Below, one piece after another: positions 34,096 to 43,999 of a stretch of 64,000 nt of DNA. Position 1 is the stretch's first letter; each line of letters opens with the position of its first letter. The position numbers were made by a program, and so were the translations under genes. A model generated the notes under the pieces. The model was not told where the DNA came from. It did not search any database and saw only the letters and a program-made list of their open reading frames with translations. The DNA comes from Tetracentron sinense (Eukaryota > Streptophyta > Magnoliopsida > Trochodendrales > Trochodendraceae): contig CM026568.1 in the NCBI GenBank assembly GCA_015143295.1, positions 30,636,441 to 30,700,440 of the forward strand. Reading direction: 5' to 3'.

Positions 34096-34881
34096 GTGAA
34101 GGAAATAACACACACGGTACTTGAAAGGGAAAATTACCGGGAAGGACACGCGTCAGCCAAAGCTACTCACACTCTGGTTTACTGGTAGATGGTGGGAGTT
34201 GAAGGGTGTGATACCCTGACCTGCACTCCGATGATAAAGTAAGTAGGTGGAGAAGATGATGAACAGTAACACGCACAAAAGCATTGAAAAATAATATCTC
34301 TTAAGCACTGAAATATATGTGTCCTAAGCACTGAAATCCTCGGGGTATTTATAGGTTAACCTTGGTATGGCCATAGATGACCATGGGTGCCCATACCACG
34401 TGTTCTGCATTCATTACCAAATATGTCAGTAAGATCTGCCACCTGTTGCATCACACGTGAGAGCCTACTATGAGTTCAGTCGGTTGGGTCTGACAGCACG
34501 CAGAAGTGACCAGCATTAAATGCCAAGACAGTGCTTCGGCCTACTTGTCAGAATAAACGATCGCCTCCTGATCACTTCCTCCTGCGAGTCGGTCTCGTTG
34601 TTGATTCGAGCTCGGGTACGTTGTATATGTCTTAAAATAAGGTCTGGACATCTTTATTCGAGTTACAACGAGCTCGTTATTCATGTGACAACGGAAACGT
34701 TGTCGAGAGTATAACGTTTACGTTGTGCATAAGACAACGGACATGTTGTCAAGCCACAACGAAAACGTTGTTCACAAGATCACAGATACGTCGTGATTTG
34801 TACAACGTGAACGTTGTGCATCAGACAACGTTCTATCCTTCTATTTTAAGCACGTGACCCAAACACATGTCCACGTGTCAC
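34096..34881 (-). mobile_element. solo LTR, reverse orientation
   Basis: A 5-bp match TTTCG (34091-34095 and 34882-34886) flanks a 786-bp unit that begins GTGAAGG and ends GTGTCAC. On the minus strand there is a CTATAAATACC TATA box (plus 34346-34356). That leaves about 530 bp of U3 holding the palindrome array and about 240 bp of R-U5. There is no internal retrotransposon sequence on either side, so it is a solo LTR if the call is right. The ends are GTGA/TCAC rather than TG/CA exactly, which lowers confidence. Confidence 0.55.
34664..34830. repeat. array of ACAACG-N4-CGTTGT palindromes, period about 23 bp
   Basis: Palindromic units sit at 34664-34679, 34687-34704, 34711-34726, 34733-34750, 34756-34771, about 34781-34795 (degenerate) and 34802-34817, with a half unit at 34824. 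The best is GACAACGGAAACGTTGTC with 7-bp arms. Centres are spaced 22-24 bp apart. The spacers differ in sequence while the arms are kept. The array lies in the U3 part of the LTR, upstream of its TATA box. Confidence 0.9.
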
Positions 34882-34889
34882 TTTCGTGA

Positions 34890-35990
34890 ACAAAACAATA
34901 AAAACTAGCTCGTTCCCCAACACTCAATTAGTTTTACAAATTTTATCCCTTACAATACTAAATACACACGCACAGAAGGAATCACCTCACGACAAAATCT
35001 CCAAAATGTGTATCGACCATAAGAGGGAATGTGGAATGGACTCAATTTCATGGAGTGAAAATAAGGTGGACATGCAGTTTACATTCAGGATGATGGGACC
35101 AACTGCATTTAATAAGCTCCATCTTAGTTGGGTGTATAACTATGGTGCTTCTAGATAATATCTGCAGTCTACGTGACGCTTTTTTTTTAACCTTCCAAAA
35201 AAAATTTGTAGAAGAGAGCAATTTAAAGTTTGTTTAGAGAATACCATATAGTGCTCAAGGCCATAATATTGTCAATCACAACAATATCTAAGCTCTTGAC
35301 AATGAAAAGCAAGTTTCATGGACCTTTATTCATAATATTGTTAAAATTTTTGTCACAATCTTCTCTCTATCAGTGTTTTGTCTATAACTAATTGGGGTTG
35401 GCAACATGAATCCTATTCCATTAATAGTTGTCCATAACTAATTGGGGTCTACTATATGAATCTTATTTAATTAATAGTACTCTATCAAGAACCATATCAG
35501 TAGAAAATTAGAATACAATAGTTATAGAGTATAAACCATAGAACTGCCTTATCTTCTCAATTTTATTGAGTACATATGATCGGTAGTTTTGTAAATGGTG
35601 TATAACAGAGAAATTATATGATGATGATTTCTAAAACTGCTTTCAGTTGTGGGGTAAGCCCTTGGCCTTTTGGTTATGACTTTTGAGTTATGACCCAAAG
35701 CTTGCAAAATCTAAGGTAAGTGGTTGAATAAAGAAAGAAAGAATTATAAAGCAAGAAAGAATTCCTAAATGCAAGAGCCTCTGCAGGGTGGATTCCAAGA
35801 AGAAAGGTTGGATGAAAAGATGTCCCCATGAGGATTTGGTTGGGTGCCCAAGAAATTTGGCTATCTTTGAACCTACAGGCTTTGGCATGTATGCTCCACA
35901 AGAAGAAAAAGAGGGGGAGTGAATCACGAAAAGAGCAGGTACCTACTACCTGTGGTTATTTATGCGGATGTTCAAAGAAGCTAAAATAGG
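34890..35990. other. intergenic, with one tandem duplication
   Basis: A 50-bp direct repeat (CATAACTAATTGGGG...TTAATAGT; starts about 35381 and 35431) is the only structure seen. No gene is recognised. Open frames near 34886-35158 and 35674-35927 show no known domain. Confidence 0.45.
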
Positions 35991-36002
35991 CTCATTTCAA
36001 TA

Positions 36003-36242
36003 GAGCAATAAGTCACCTCCTCGGCCGAGGAGGGGACCATTCCTCTTCGTTCTCACAAATACTTGGAACTATGGTTAAAAAATTAACCACTTCTTGTGGT
36101 TAATTTTTTCTAAAAACATGTGTGAATCTTGGGGGTGACTGATTCTTAACCAAAGTTAATGAAAGAAAAAAGGGGACACGTGGCCCCAAAAGAGGGGACG
36201 AGACGGTAAGTTACTCCTCTGTCCGAGGAGGTGACTATTTTC
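36003..36242. mobile_element. MULE-like MITE (CTCCTCGG family)
   Basis: GAGCAATAAGTCACCTCCTC at the left faces GAGGAGGTGACTATTTTC at the right. The middle has the shared module TTCTTAACCAAAGTTAATG followed by GACACGTGGCC. Flanks ATTTCAATA and CTTTCCCTA agree at 6 of 9 positions, possibly a decayed 9-bp duplication. The sister element at 58716-58970 has a perfect one. Confidence 0.7.
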
Positions 36243-36399
36243 CTTTCCCTAATTCACTGTCAGGTTCTTGCTTCTATGCAAAATCCAACAAAAGAATATG
36301 CTATCAAGTCAGTGCACAGGTTTCCAAGTTCTCTTTAGTCTTTCGACTCTTTCCCAGTCCTCTTATTTGCCTCGACAAACAAAACTTATCTTCAGTTTC

Positions 36400-36975
36400 A
36401 GGCTCTAGGCTGTTAACAAGCAGTTAGTCGAGCTGGGTGCTTCTCGAGCTCGGCTTATATACATATATGCTGCTCATGCTCTCAAATGATATCTTGAGTT
36501 TGGCTCGAATATAGATAATCGAGCGGAGCCGGCTCGCAAGCTTACCCTATTTAGTTTAGTTTAGGCTTGTTAACTTGCTAAGGTTAACAAAAAGAATTAA
36601 AATCAAAATCCTAATAGTTGAATATGTTCATCAGATTTTCCCTCAAAAAAAAAAAAAAATCAAGAACCCAACATGGTTATTCGCAAGTATAATGAGAGAA
36701 ATATGATAATAGAGAATCTATAAATTCTGAAAAGATGAAGTTACATTTTAAGTTTTACAGTAACAATAAATTCATATTTAAGTTTCTTTTATGTGAAAAT
36801 TAATATTATTAGGTATTGATTAGTGAAGTTAATCGAGTTGGGCTGGGCTGAGCTGAGCCACTCATTGTTTGTGTTTGGCTTGACTAACAATCGAGCTCAA
36901 TTATTTAGCTCGGCTCATCCCAACAAACTCAAATACCTAACTCAAGCTCAGCTCAATTAGAGACTAATGGAGCCG
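36400..36975. mobile_element. decayed hAT-like repeat rich in GAGCTCGGCT
   Basis: Facing blocks of GAGCTCGGCTTATAT / GAGCCGGCTCGCAAG and TCGAGTTGGGCTGGGCTGAG / GAGCCGGCTCACGAG resemble the subterminal parts of the TAGGGNTG hAT family. No clean ends or target duplication were found. Confidence 0.4.
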
Positions 36976-37299
36976 GCTCACGAGAGGGAAGAGAGAGAAT
37001 CCGAACTTTCACTTTACACTCTTGCCCAGTTTGAATGCTGTTACATCTTGTAGTGGGTGTTTTTGGTTTGGAAAATGACAAAGTCACGGCTGATGACACA
37101 GACCTCCCGTGGCCCCGTGTCATTTCCTTTTCTTTGGACCGCTGTTGCTGAGTTCTTGGTGGGTTCCATTTGAGTAAAATTTTGTTTGTTTGTTTATTAG
37201 TTTTTTGGTACAAGCATTCTTGTCTAGCTAGAGTTAGTGGGTTAGTAACCCATTTAAGAAAAATTTTCATTTTTTTCTCGACTTAGATTTCGGAATCCT

Positions 37300-37455
37300 T
37301 ATAGTGACACACCTCACCATCTCACCTATAAGGTGGGTGTACTTATTATGGCTATGATCATTTGATTTCAGAACCACCTCCTGATAGTGACACACCTCAC
37401 CATATCAGCTATGGGGTGGGTGTACTTGTTATGGCTATAATCATTCAATTTTACT
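37300..37455. repeat. tandem duplication, period 83 bp
   Basis: ATAGTGACACACCTCACCAT starts at 37301 and again at 37384. The copies run through GGTGGGTGTACTT.TTATGGCTAT. Two copies are visible. Confidence 0.8.
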
Positions 37456-37479
37456 CTTGAATTATGTAAACTATTGATG

Positions 37480-38060
37480 TAACCGCATGTGCTCTTATAG
37501 AAGAAGGAATTGTTCCCATTTGAGCCAAGTGTCGCGGTCCAACCCTTTGGTAAGCGAAGCGACCGTGCGGCACTTGGCTATACCTGTGAGTTAGCCAATC
37601 ACAAGATATTCACCCTATAAATATTTTCCAAGTGATAGGATGCACACCAAGTTAGTAAGAGACAAAGTAAGCAACACGTAACAACACTTAAAAACACGTA
37701 ACACCGATTAAAAGAGACTTGAAGCTTTATTGATCCTTCTAAGCAACACTTTACAGACTACAATTAGTGAGGAGATTGAGCTTACAACAAACTCACAGGG
37801 GACATGGGCTAAGGACTCACCTTGCTCACCTCTCCTCAAGGTAGGAAAATAGACATTTCACTATTTTTCAGAAGGAAACATCCTCCTTGTTGATGGAGTC
37901 ATACTGGGGTATTTATAACTCTGCCATTCAAAATTACATTCCTAAACTACCCTTGATTATAAAAGGAATTTACAAGAAATCCTGAGACACTTTACATGAC
38001 TCATATGTACAAGACTTACAAAACACAGGTCATGGTCATGTGCCGAACACTGGATAAAAT
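37480..38060 (+). mobile_element. possible LTR fragment
   Basis: There is a CCCTATAAATATTTTCC TATA-like site near 37612 and a downstream leader with repeated AACACGTAACA. Upstream lies an imperfect inverted GCCAAGTGTCGCGGTC / GACCGTGCGGCACTTGGC pair at about 37520-37580. This looks like an LTR promoter region, but ends and target duplications were not found. Confidence 0.3.
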
Positions 38061-39915
38061 GACTGTGACACAAGGTTAATTGAAAGTGTTGGATTGCAAT
38101 ACCTACACAAAAGAGTTAACAAAATAAATAGGAAGCTAGCAGTAGATTTTTTTTTTCTTTTTAATTTCATTCAGTTTGCATCTTTAAACACAATTACCTA
38201 CCTAAATTTCCTTTCTTTATCTTGAGGGCTCTCAAAAATCTTTTGACCGTTTAGGGTTTTTTTTTTTTTTGGGGGGGGAGGGGGGAGACGAAGGCCTCTT
38301 GAAGCACCCGACTAATTCCCCAGGCACGTGCAGACCCCCCAACTACACGCACCAGAAAAGCATGGATAAATCCGTGAGAGTGGCCAACAAAGGGAAGGGA
38401 ATCTTTGTCTTCTTCATCAATGACTTCCCAACTATTTGGGAGATGCAACATAAATCATGCTTTAACAATTTAAAAAGAAAAACATAAATCATGCTCTGTT
38501 ATTCTAATTATTTATTAATACCCCTGCAGTTAAATAAAATGGGATACTAAAATTCCATGATCAACCTTGATTATGGCTTGTGGAGGACCAATAAGCTCAA
38601 GTATCTCCTCTGGGTGAGATGGACTCAAAAAATATTACTGTATGCAGAAGCATGTTTCAATACCTTCTTCACCTTGTTCTTAACACATAAGGGGATTATA
38701 TATCTTATTAGTAATGGTCGTTAATCTTCAAATGAGTCTATTTTACCCCCGTACCACCATCTCTCATTTGGAGAAGATGAAAATTGGTACTATACTACTA
38801 TCGATACCAAAACAAAATTGTACTATTATTATCACTACAAAAAAACCTACAAAGCAGTGACGGGAACTATTCCTCCTCTAATACATCATTTATAATGAAA
38901 GAAATAGCTTCCATCACTAATATTTTATCATTAATGGTAAAAGACCACTTGTGACAGGATATTTCTGTCACTAATGCATATTTCGACATTTAATATCATC
39001 CGGGTTGACGAGACAATATGATATCAATTTATACATTAATATCATTCACACCCTATTCTTTTATTAGTTATCCATCCTGCTCTACACTCCACTTGAGGAT
39101 GACCAGACAATATGATATCAATTTATAAAAAAAATAAAAAGAAAAAGATTGGAAAAATCCTTAATTCTCAATGTACTGGTATCAATTTATAATAATAAAA
39201 AAATAAGAACTTTTTGAAGAAAAGGACTAAAAAACTATATCGTTAGTTCTACACTAGGCTCGACAGAGAAAAAATAAGTAATTGCGATTAGATGCAATAC
39301 ATTAGCTGGCGTGAAGCCTTTTCCGAGCAACAGCACAACTCAAAACAAAAGAGTTTCCATCCAAAGCAAACATGGCTTAGCAAGCAGCAACTGTGAGGCC
39401 TCTCGCATTGTTGCTTGGTACTTAATAGTAAAGCACACGTCAGTGAGAGCTATTGCTAGTGTTTTTTTTCCCCTACAAACTCAGCATCAACATTGCTGGT
39501 GGCACCTTTCTATTGGGCGCTGTTGGGACAGAGGTACTGTTAATAGGGATTCAAAGCTCAGAACAACCAGGTCAAAGGTTGTTTTGTTTCATGAGCGATG
39601 ACTCCCCAATAACATATCATGTTGATTTGCACAAGTTACCTCCAAAAGCAACAACACCATCATTCTCTTCAAGTTAGTTTTGTTTCTTGAATCATGACTA
39701 GCATTTACGATAACAAAAATACAAAGTTGAGTGTGATTTTTATTTGAGTTCAAATATGATTTAGAGCTCCAATCCAATTGATTTTTTTTGGCAGAGTAGG
39801 TGGTAGTGCTTGGGTTAAAACCCAATCAAGATCCCAAGTACCCCTTGTCAAATAGAGGAGCCGGATCCCCCAAAATAGGGACAAGGACGCTGATTCATGG
39901 TTATTTTGGGAATTA
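38061..39915. other. intergenic; one CACTA-like terminus
   Basis: At 38833, CACTACAAAAAAACCTAC followed by GCAGTGACGGG resembles the end of a CACTA (En/Spm) element, but no matching TTTTTGTAGTG end was found downstream, so it would be truncated. A G/T homopolymer tract lies at 38257-38285. No gene is recognised, and open frames here show no domain. Confidence 0.35.
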
Positions 39916-40191
39916 TCTTTACTATTGTAATGGGAGAGTTGGGCGTAGCCTGATTTTTCAGAAATTCCCAATCTACCCTCATATATAAAATAAAATTTTG
40001 ATTTAATGTTTTAATGTAATTCCCAAACTACCCTTTACTTATATATCTATTTAAAGAATAGAATCACAGCCGATCACGATTGAACTCGGGGAGAGTTCCT
40101 TGCGGGTTAACACATGTCCCTTTTAACTCTTATTAACTGTGGTTAACTCCTTCCCCTTACTCTCATGTGCATTGCAGGTGCAACCCGCTAG
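39916..40191 (+). mobile_element. small non-autonomous Helitron
   Basis: It starts A|TCTTTACTATTGTAATG and ends GTGCATTGCAGGTGCAACCCGCTAG|T. That gives a 5' TC and 3' CTAG ends, insertion between A and T, and a hairpin-forming stretch about 10 bp before the CTAG. The first 120 bp match the reverse complement of the Helitron at 52971-53491 (GTAGCCTGATTTTT, ATTCCCAAACTACCCT). It has no Rep/helicase and is 276 bp long. Confidence 0.78.
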
Positions 40192-40224
40192 TAAATATAA
40201 AAGAAATGGTTATGTTTACATTTA

Positions 40225-40593
40225 GACTTGTAATCTTCTCTAGTTGTAACCGCTTTTTGCCAAAACCGGTTACGCTCCCGAGGTGGCCACATGTCCCTTT
40301 TTTTATATCCTTTAACTGTGGTTAAGATTCATCCAATCCTAGGGTTCACCTACCTATCTTTGGTTTTTAGAAAAAAATGTTGAAATTTTTTTTATCCCTA
40401 GGAGGTAATGAATTTTAACCACTGTTAATAAATTATTTTATTATTTTTTCTAAAAACTAATTATATATGAGTGAACCCTAGAGATGAATGAATCTTAACC
40501 ATAGTTGAAAATGTGTCAAAAGGGACATGTGGCTACCTCAGGGGTGTAACCGGTTTTGGCAAAACCGGTTACAACAGGAGAAGATTACGTTCC
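40225..40593. mobile_element. MULE-type MITE (AAAACCGGTTAC family), copy 1
   Basis: The ends GACTTGTAATCTTCTC and GAGAAGATTACGTTCC are inverted repeats. They are flanked by a perfect 9-bp duplication TTACATTTA (40216-40224 and 40594-40602). Just inside the ends, GCCAAAACCGGTTAC recurs in mirror form. The core repeats the AACTGTGGTTAAGATTCA / TGAATCTTAACCATAGTTG module with GGGACATGTGG. It lies 33 bp from the Helitron end. Confidence 0.92.
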
Positions 40594-40602
40594 TTACATT
40601 TA

Positions 40603-41106
40603 ATATCTTTTATGAATGGTGGAATATCCAAATTCGATATTAGGTTTGAATTTAGATATTATCTGAATTATCCCTTAACTTAATAAAATATAAAAATTAG
40701 GAAAGAAAATAAAAGGGTCAAAAATGCAAAAGTAATATAAGTTTTATTAAAAACAATAAATTATTATTTGAGAATCAGTCTAGGGTACTCCCAAATGTAC
40801 TCCCGAATTATATTCATTTAGTTCAAATAATTAAGGGTCAAGATTAGATTTGGCTTGACTCGACTTATTTTGTCATTTTCTAAAGTCAAACTCTTAATCA
40901 TTTGAATTAAAGAATTATGATTTAAAAGTATACTTAAGAGTATCCATAAACAAACTCATTATTTTATCTTTATTTATATTTAAAATTATGTAAGAATTGA
41001 TTCAACAAAATCATTTTAATACTAACTTATATATATATTATGAGTTGAATATTTATACAATCTAAATAGATAGTAGGGAAACAAAGTTTGCCCCAATGGT
41101 GATATG
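40603..41106. other. intergenic, nothing recognised
   Basis: AT-rich DNA with no frame, repeat or RNA signal that I can support. Confidence 0.4.
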
Positions 41107-41398
41107 TGGGGCGGTAATCGGAACGAATCCGAAACGGATACCATAATATCAGAATTCAGATATCATTCGATTAGAATAACCGTATTCAAATAATATCTAG
41201 AATGTCTAATTGAATTCGGATATTATTCGAATCTGTCTTATTATACCAATTGAATTCAAATATCATTCAAAATCGTCCAATTATAATAACCGAATTTAAA
41301 TAATATTCAATTCCAGTATTCGAAATATCTGAATATGTTTAGATATGAATACTAATAGAGTCGAATCCGGATATTATCCGACTCCGTTTAATGCCCTA
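41107..41398. mobile_element. hAT-like non-autonomous element, decayed
   Basis: TGGGGCGGTAATCGGAACG at the left faces CCGACTCCGTTTAATGCCCTA at the right. The interior is made of repeated GAATTCRGATATYATTCGA blocks resembling the element at 56385-56835. No target duplication could be found, perhaps because the right flank is itself duplicated. Confidence 0.5.
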
Positions 41399-41486
41399 AT
41401 GTGTAAGTAGTCTACCACTTGTTTGGTCCAGGGGTGTGATGCCCTAATGTGTAAGTAGTCTACCACTTGTTTGGTCCAGGGGTGTG
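41391..41486. repeat. perfect 48-bp tandem duplication
   Basis: The block ATGCCCTAATGTGTAAGTAG...GGGGTGTG at 41391-41438 is repeated without a change at 41439-41486. Identity points to a recent event, or an assembly artefact. Confidence 0.9.
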
Positions 41487-41549
41487 ATGTATGAAATATT
41501 CACTTGTTTGGTTAGCTAGATACCTGATAGGATATTTCATTGGACAAAA

Positions 41550-41769
41550 GATTTAGCTCTGGCAACTACCCGAGCTAGGCGCTGCGAGCATCCATAGACC
41601 ACTTGCATGTGACGTTTTAAGGGGAAAGATATCAAGTGGGGGAGAAGTCAAAATCATTGGGAGAAAATTGAATGACTTATCTTCTAAATTATCGACAAGT
41701 GCCCAATGTTTTGTGGATACTCGCCCAATGTTTTGGCGGATGCTCGAGCGCCCAGCTCCGTCAGAGCTA
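41550..41769. mobile_element. MULE-like MITE remnant
   Basis: TTTAGCTCTGGCAACTACCC...GCGAGCATCC at the left faces GGATGCTCGAGCGCCCAGCTCCGTCAGAGCTAA at the right. The core GATATCAAGTGGGGGAGAAG matches 16120-16596 and 23222-23502. No target duplication is evident. Confidence 0.6.
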
Positions 41770-42181
41770 ATCTTTTGCCATTTCATCGGGGGGATATAAA
41801 CCGACTTTGCTATTGAGATCTGGCCGAGACCACCGAGACCGAGACCGTGCTCTTAGAGCATCTTTTGCCATTTCATCGGGGGGATATAAACCGACTTTGC
41901 TATTGAGATCCGGCCGAGACCACGCTCTTAGAGCACGGTATAAGTGGGGTGAAGCTTTATTATCCAATAAAAAACAAAAGAAAAAGGAAGAAGTCATATT
42001 CTTAGCCAAATATCTGTTCGGATATTTATCCGACCGAATATAGCTGTAGCCTAAATGGAGCACGGTCCAAGTGGCCTCCTAAGGGCGGTCTCAGAACCTT
42101 TATCCAAGTTCAAAAACAGAAAAACGGAAGAAGTCATATTCTATTTCGCTTAAGCCAAATATCTGTTCGGATTTTACCCAA

Positions 42182-42212
<31 letters not shown>

Positions 42213-42250
42213 TATTTCTGTTCGGATATTTATCCGAACGATTAGCTGTA
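41770..42250. repeat. direct repeats, period 90 bp, and related blocks
   Basis: TCTTTTGCCATTTCATCGGG...GAGATC at 41771 recurs at 41861 almost unchanged. Further on, GGAAGAAGTCATATTC plus CCAAATATCTGTTCGGA occurs twice (about 41985 and 42127), and TATCTGTTCGGATATTTATCCGA-like sequence is repeated again at 42220. A (TA)n tract fills 42190-42213. Confidence 0.75.
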
Positions 42251-42664
42251 GCCTTAATGCCTTGTAGGAGCTGTACATAGTACACTGTTTAGGTGCAGCA
42301 CCGCAGCTTCGTCACTCCATAGTCCATACATATTTTTATTTTTTTTTTTCAATTGAAATTCGTAATTTTTATTCCCTCATTTTCAAAGGAGAAGTATGAA
42401 ATGACACCAACGCCTTCCTGGTTGCTCCAGTGGTAGGACGTTATTGAGTCTGTAAAAGAGGATGACATTTCAAAATAAATAAATAATAATAATGACACCA
42501 AAACTATTTCGTCGAAAACATGTCAACAGAACCAAAAACAAATCAAATCCATCTGAAACTACTGAATTTACAGAGGGGATCCAGATAAAACACAAACCCT
42601 AAGAATAAAAAATAAAAGAACAAGTGATTAGATACCAAAGCTATTTTAGAACCTTGAATTTTCC

Positions 42665-43558
42665 TTAGAACGGGTGGATGTTCCTGCTCAACCCGTTCAC
42701 GTTGGTGAAGAACCCAACGAGATCTTGCCTGTACGGTAGATACGAACGCCGTCGATCTCCTTCCTTCAACGCTCGATTTCTCACGTAATGAATCTCGTGA
42801 GCCGACACCTTCTCCCCGTTAACTCCCTTCCCCTTCACTTTTCCGGCGGTTTTGACCTCGCCGGATTTTCTCGTCTCCTTCGATACCTCAGCCTCAGCCT
42901 TTTCGTCTGTCTTCTTCGTTTGTGTACTTGCTGTGGCAGAAGATAGGAAGACGAAGGCATCTTTGCCGTCACTGTGGCTTCGATGAAGGAGATCTCGAAA
43001 CCTCCATCCCTTAGACGATCCTGTTGAGTTGCTCTTCTTACATCTCTCCTGCGACGCTTCCACTTTCGGTCTCCAAACACAGTAAGCTCCGTCCGGTACT
43101 CTTTCAAGATCGTCGGCTTCCGACGAACTCGACGACGGAGGATCGCGCTCTTCAATCAAGAGCTTCCTAAGAGGTAGTCGAAGAGACGAGACGTCTGGAA
43201 GCTTGGAATCGTCGTCGTGGCCGCCAGCGAATAGGAGATCTCGGTTGAAGATCGGGAAAATCGGCCGGATCTGGCCGTTGTAGAAGATCTCGTCCGCAGA
43301 AATCGGCGATCCATCAGGATTTTTGCAAACGAAAGCGAATTCGAATTCCTCATCCTCGTCTTCTTCGGCTTCATTATGTTTCTGTTCTTGAAGTTCATCG
43401 TTTAAGCTCTCTTCGTCGTGTGGCTCCTCCTCCTCCATTACTTTATCAGAGACACTATCCTTTGATTCTACGCTATTTTCAGCGGCGATTTCTGCTGATT
43501 CCTCTGAATAGTAGCTATCGAAGCTCGGACAAAGTGACAGAACCGGACTCGCCTGCAT
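42665..43558 (-). CDS. DUF1645-family protein (intronless)
   Basis: A single exon of 297 residues, with the ATG complementary to 43556-43558 and TAA to 42665-42667. The order is: N terminus [16 protein letters not shown]; an acidic stretch (about 40-72); [20 protein letters not shown] (about 71-90); the hallmark [18 protein letters not shown] (about 92-109); [11 protein letters not shown] (about 128-138); a Ser-rich stretch; [17 protein letters not shown] (about 183-199); a Lys/Glu-rich linker; and a basic C terminus with [13 protein letters not shown] and [10 protein letters not shown]. These blocks identify the plant DUF1645 family, whose biochemical role is not established. No signal peptide or membrane segment is visible. 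The basic C terminus could suit a nuclear protein, but that is inference. TTTATT near 42367 could serve as a minus-strand AATAAA signal. The gene stands alone. Confidence 0.9.
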   Translation of the reverse strand: MQASPVLSLCPSFDSYYSEESAEIAAENSVESKDSVSDKVMEEEEPHDEESLNDELQEQKHNEAEEDEDEEFEFAFVCKNPDGSPISADEIFYNGQIRPIFPIFNRDLLFAGGHDDDSKLPDVSSLRLPLRKLLIEERDPPSSSSSEADDLERVPDGAYCVWRPKVEASQERCKKSNSTGSSKGWRFRDLLHRSHSDGKDAFVFLSSATASTQTKKTDEKAEAEVSKETRKSGEVKTAGKVKGKGVNGEKVSAHEIHYVRNRALKEGDRRRSYLPYRQDLVGFFTNVNGLSRNIHPF

Positions 43559-43803
43559 ATTCGATTCTCAGAAGAAAAATCTCTCTATCTCCTTCTTTCT
43601 CTCGTCCTTCGTTTTCTTCTGATTTAGAGGTATTTGATCTGATTTTTTTTTTGGTTGTTGAGGAGAGATGTTTGAAGTTTGAACATTGGGGAAGAACTAC
43701 AAATAGAGGGCCACTGAAGGGGTTCGCGCGTAAACAAAAAAAAAAAGGCGTTGAAGCGTTTGCGCGTGTCAGAAATATCGGCTCTTTGACGTTCTTATCG
43801 ACT

Positions 43804-43917
43804 GAGTCCGTTTTGTGTGTGCAAGTCCACACACGGATCTTGTGTGTACCCACTGATACTGCGCCACGTACAGTTGAGTGATGGCGCACAGGATATCCAT
43901 GTGTGCAAAACGGACTC
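43804..43917. promoter_or_regulatory. MITE-like inverted repeat upstream of the DUF1645 gene
   Basis: GAGTCCGTTTTGTGTGTGCA at the left is mirrored by TGTGTGCAAAACGGACTC at the right, 114 bp overall. It lies about 245-360 bp upstream of the DUF1645 start codon, within the likely promoter. No target duplication is certain. Confidence 0.7.
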
Positions 43918-43938
43918 TATAGAATAGTTAATCATAGA

Positions 43939-43966
43939 CTACACGTGTTTAAATTCACACGTGTAG
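43939..43966. promoter_or_regulatory. hairpin with two G-boxes upstream of the DUF1645 gene
   Basis: CTACACGTGT (43939-43948) and ACACGTGTAG (43957-43966) are perfect mirror images separated by 8 bp. Each contains a CACGTG G-box. They lie about 380-410 bp upstream of the start codon. CACGTG is a known bZIP/bHLH site in plants; use here is inferred. Confidence 0.6.
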
Positions 43967-43999
43967 ATGTTAACGGAGCTATAATTCGTCATTGACTAC

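Noticed and set aside
34664-34830. CRISPR-like array, because of regular spacing of similar units
   Set aside because: Plant nuclear context, units are short palindromes with very short spacers, no cas genes; it fits an LTR enhancer array better.
42411-42470. tRNA-like stretch (GGTTGCTCCAGTGGTAGGACG)
   Set aside because: Only an A-box-like part is present; no B box, acceptor stem or SINE tail could be found.
42835-43889. Other open frames overlapping the DUF1645 gene on both strands (up to 153 codons)
   Set aside because: They are shadows of the DUF1645 reading frame or of its promoter and show no family motif, while the 297-codon frame has several conserved blocks.
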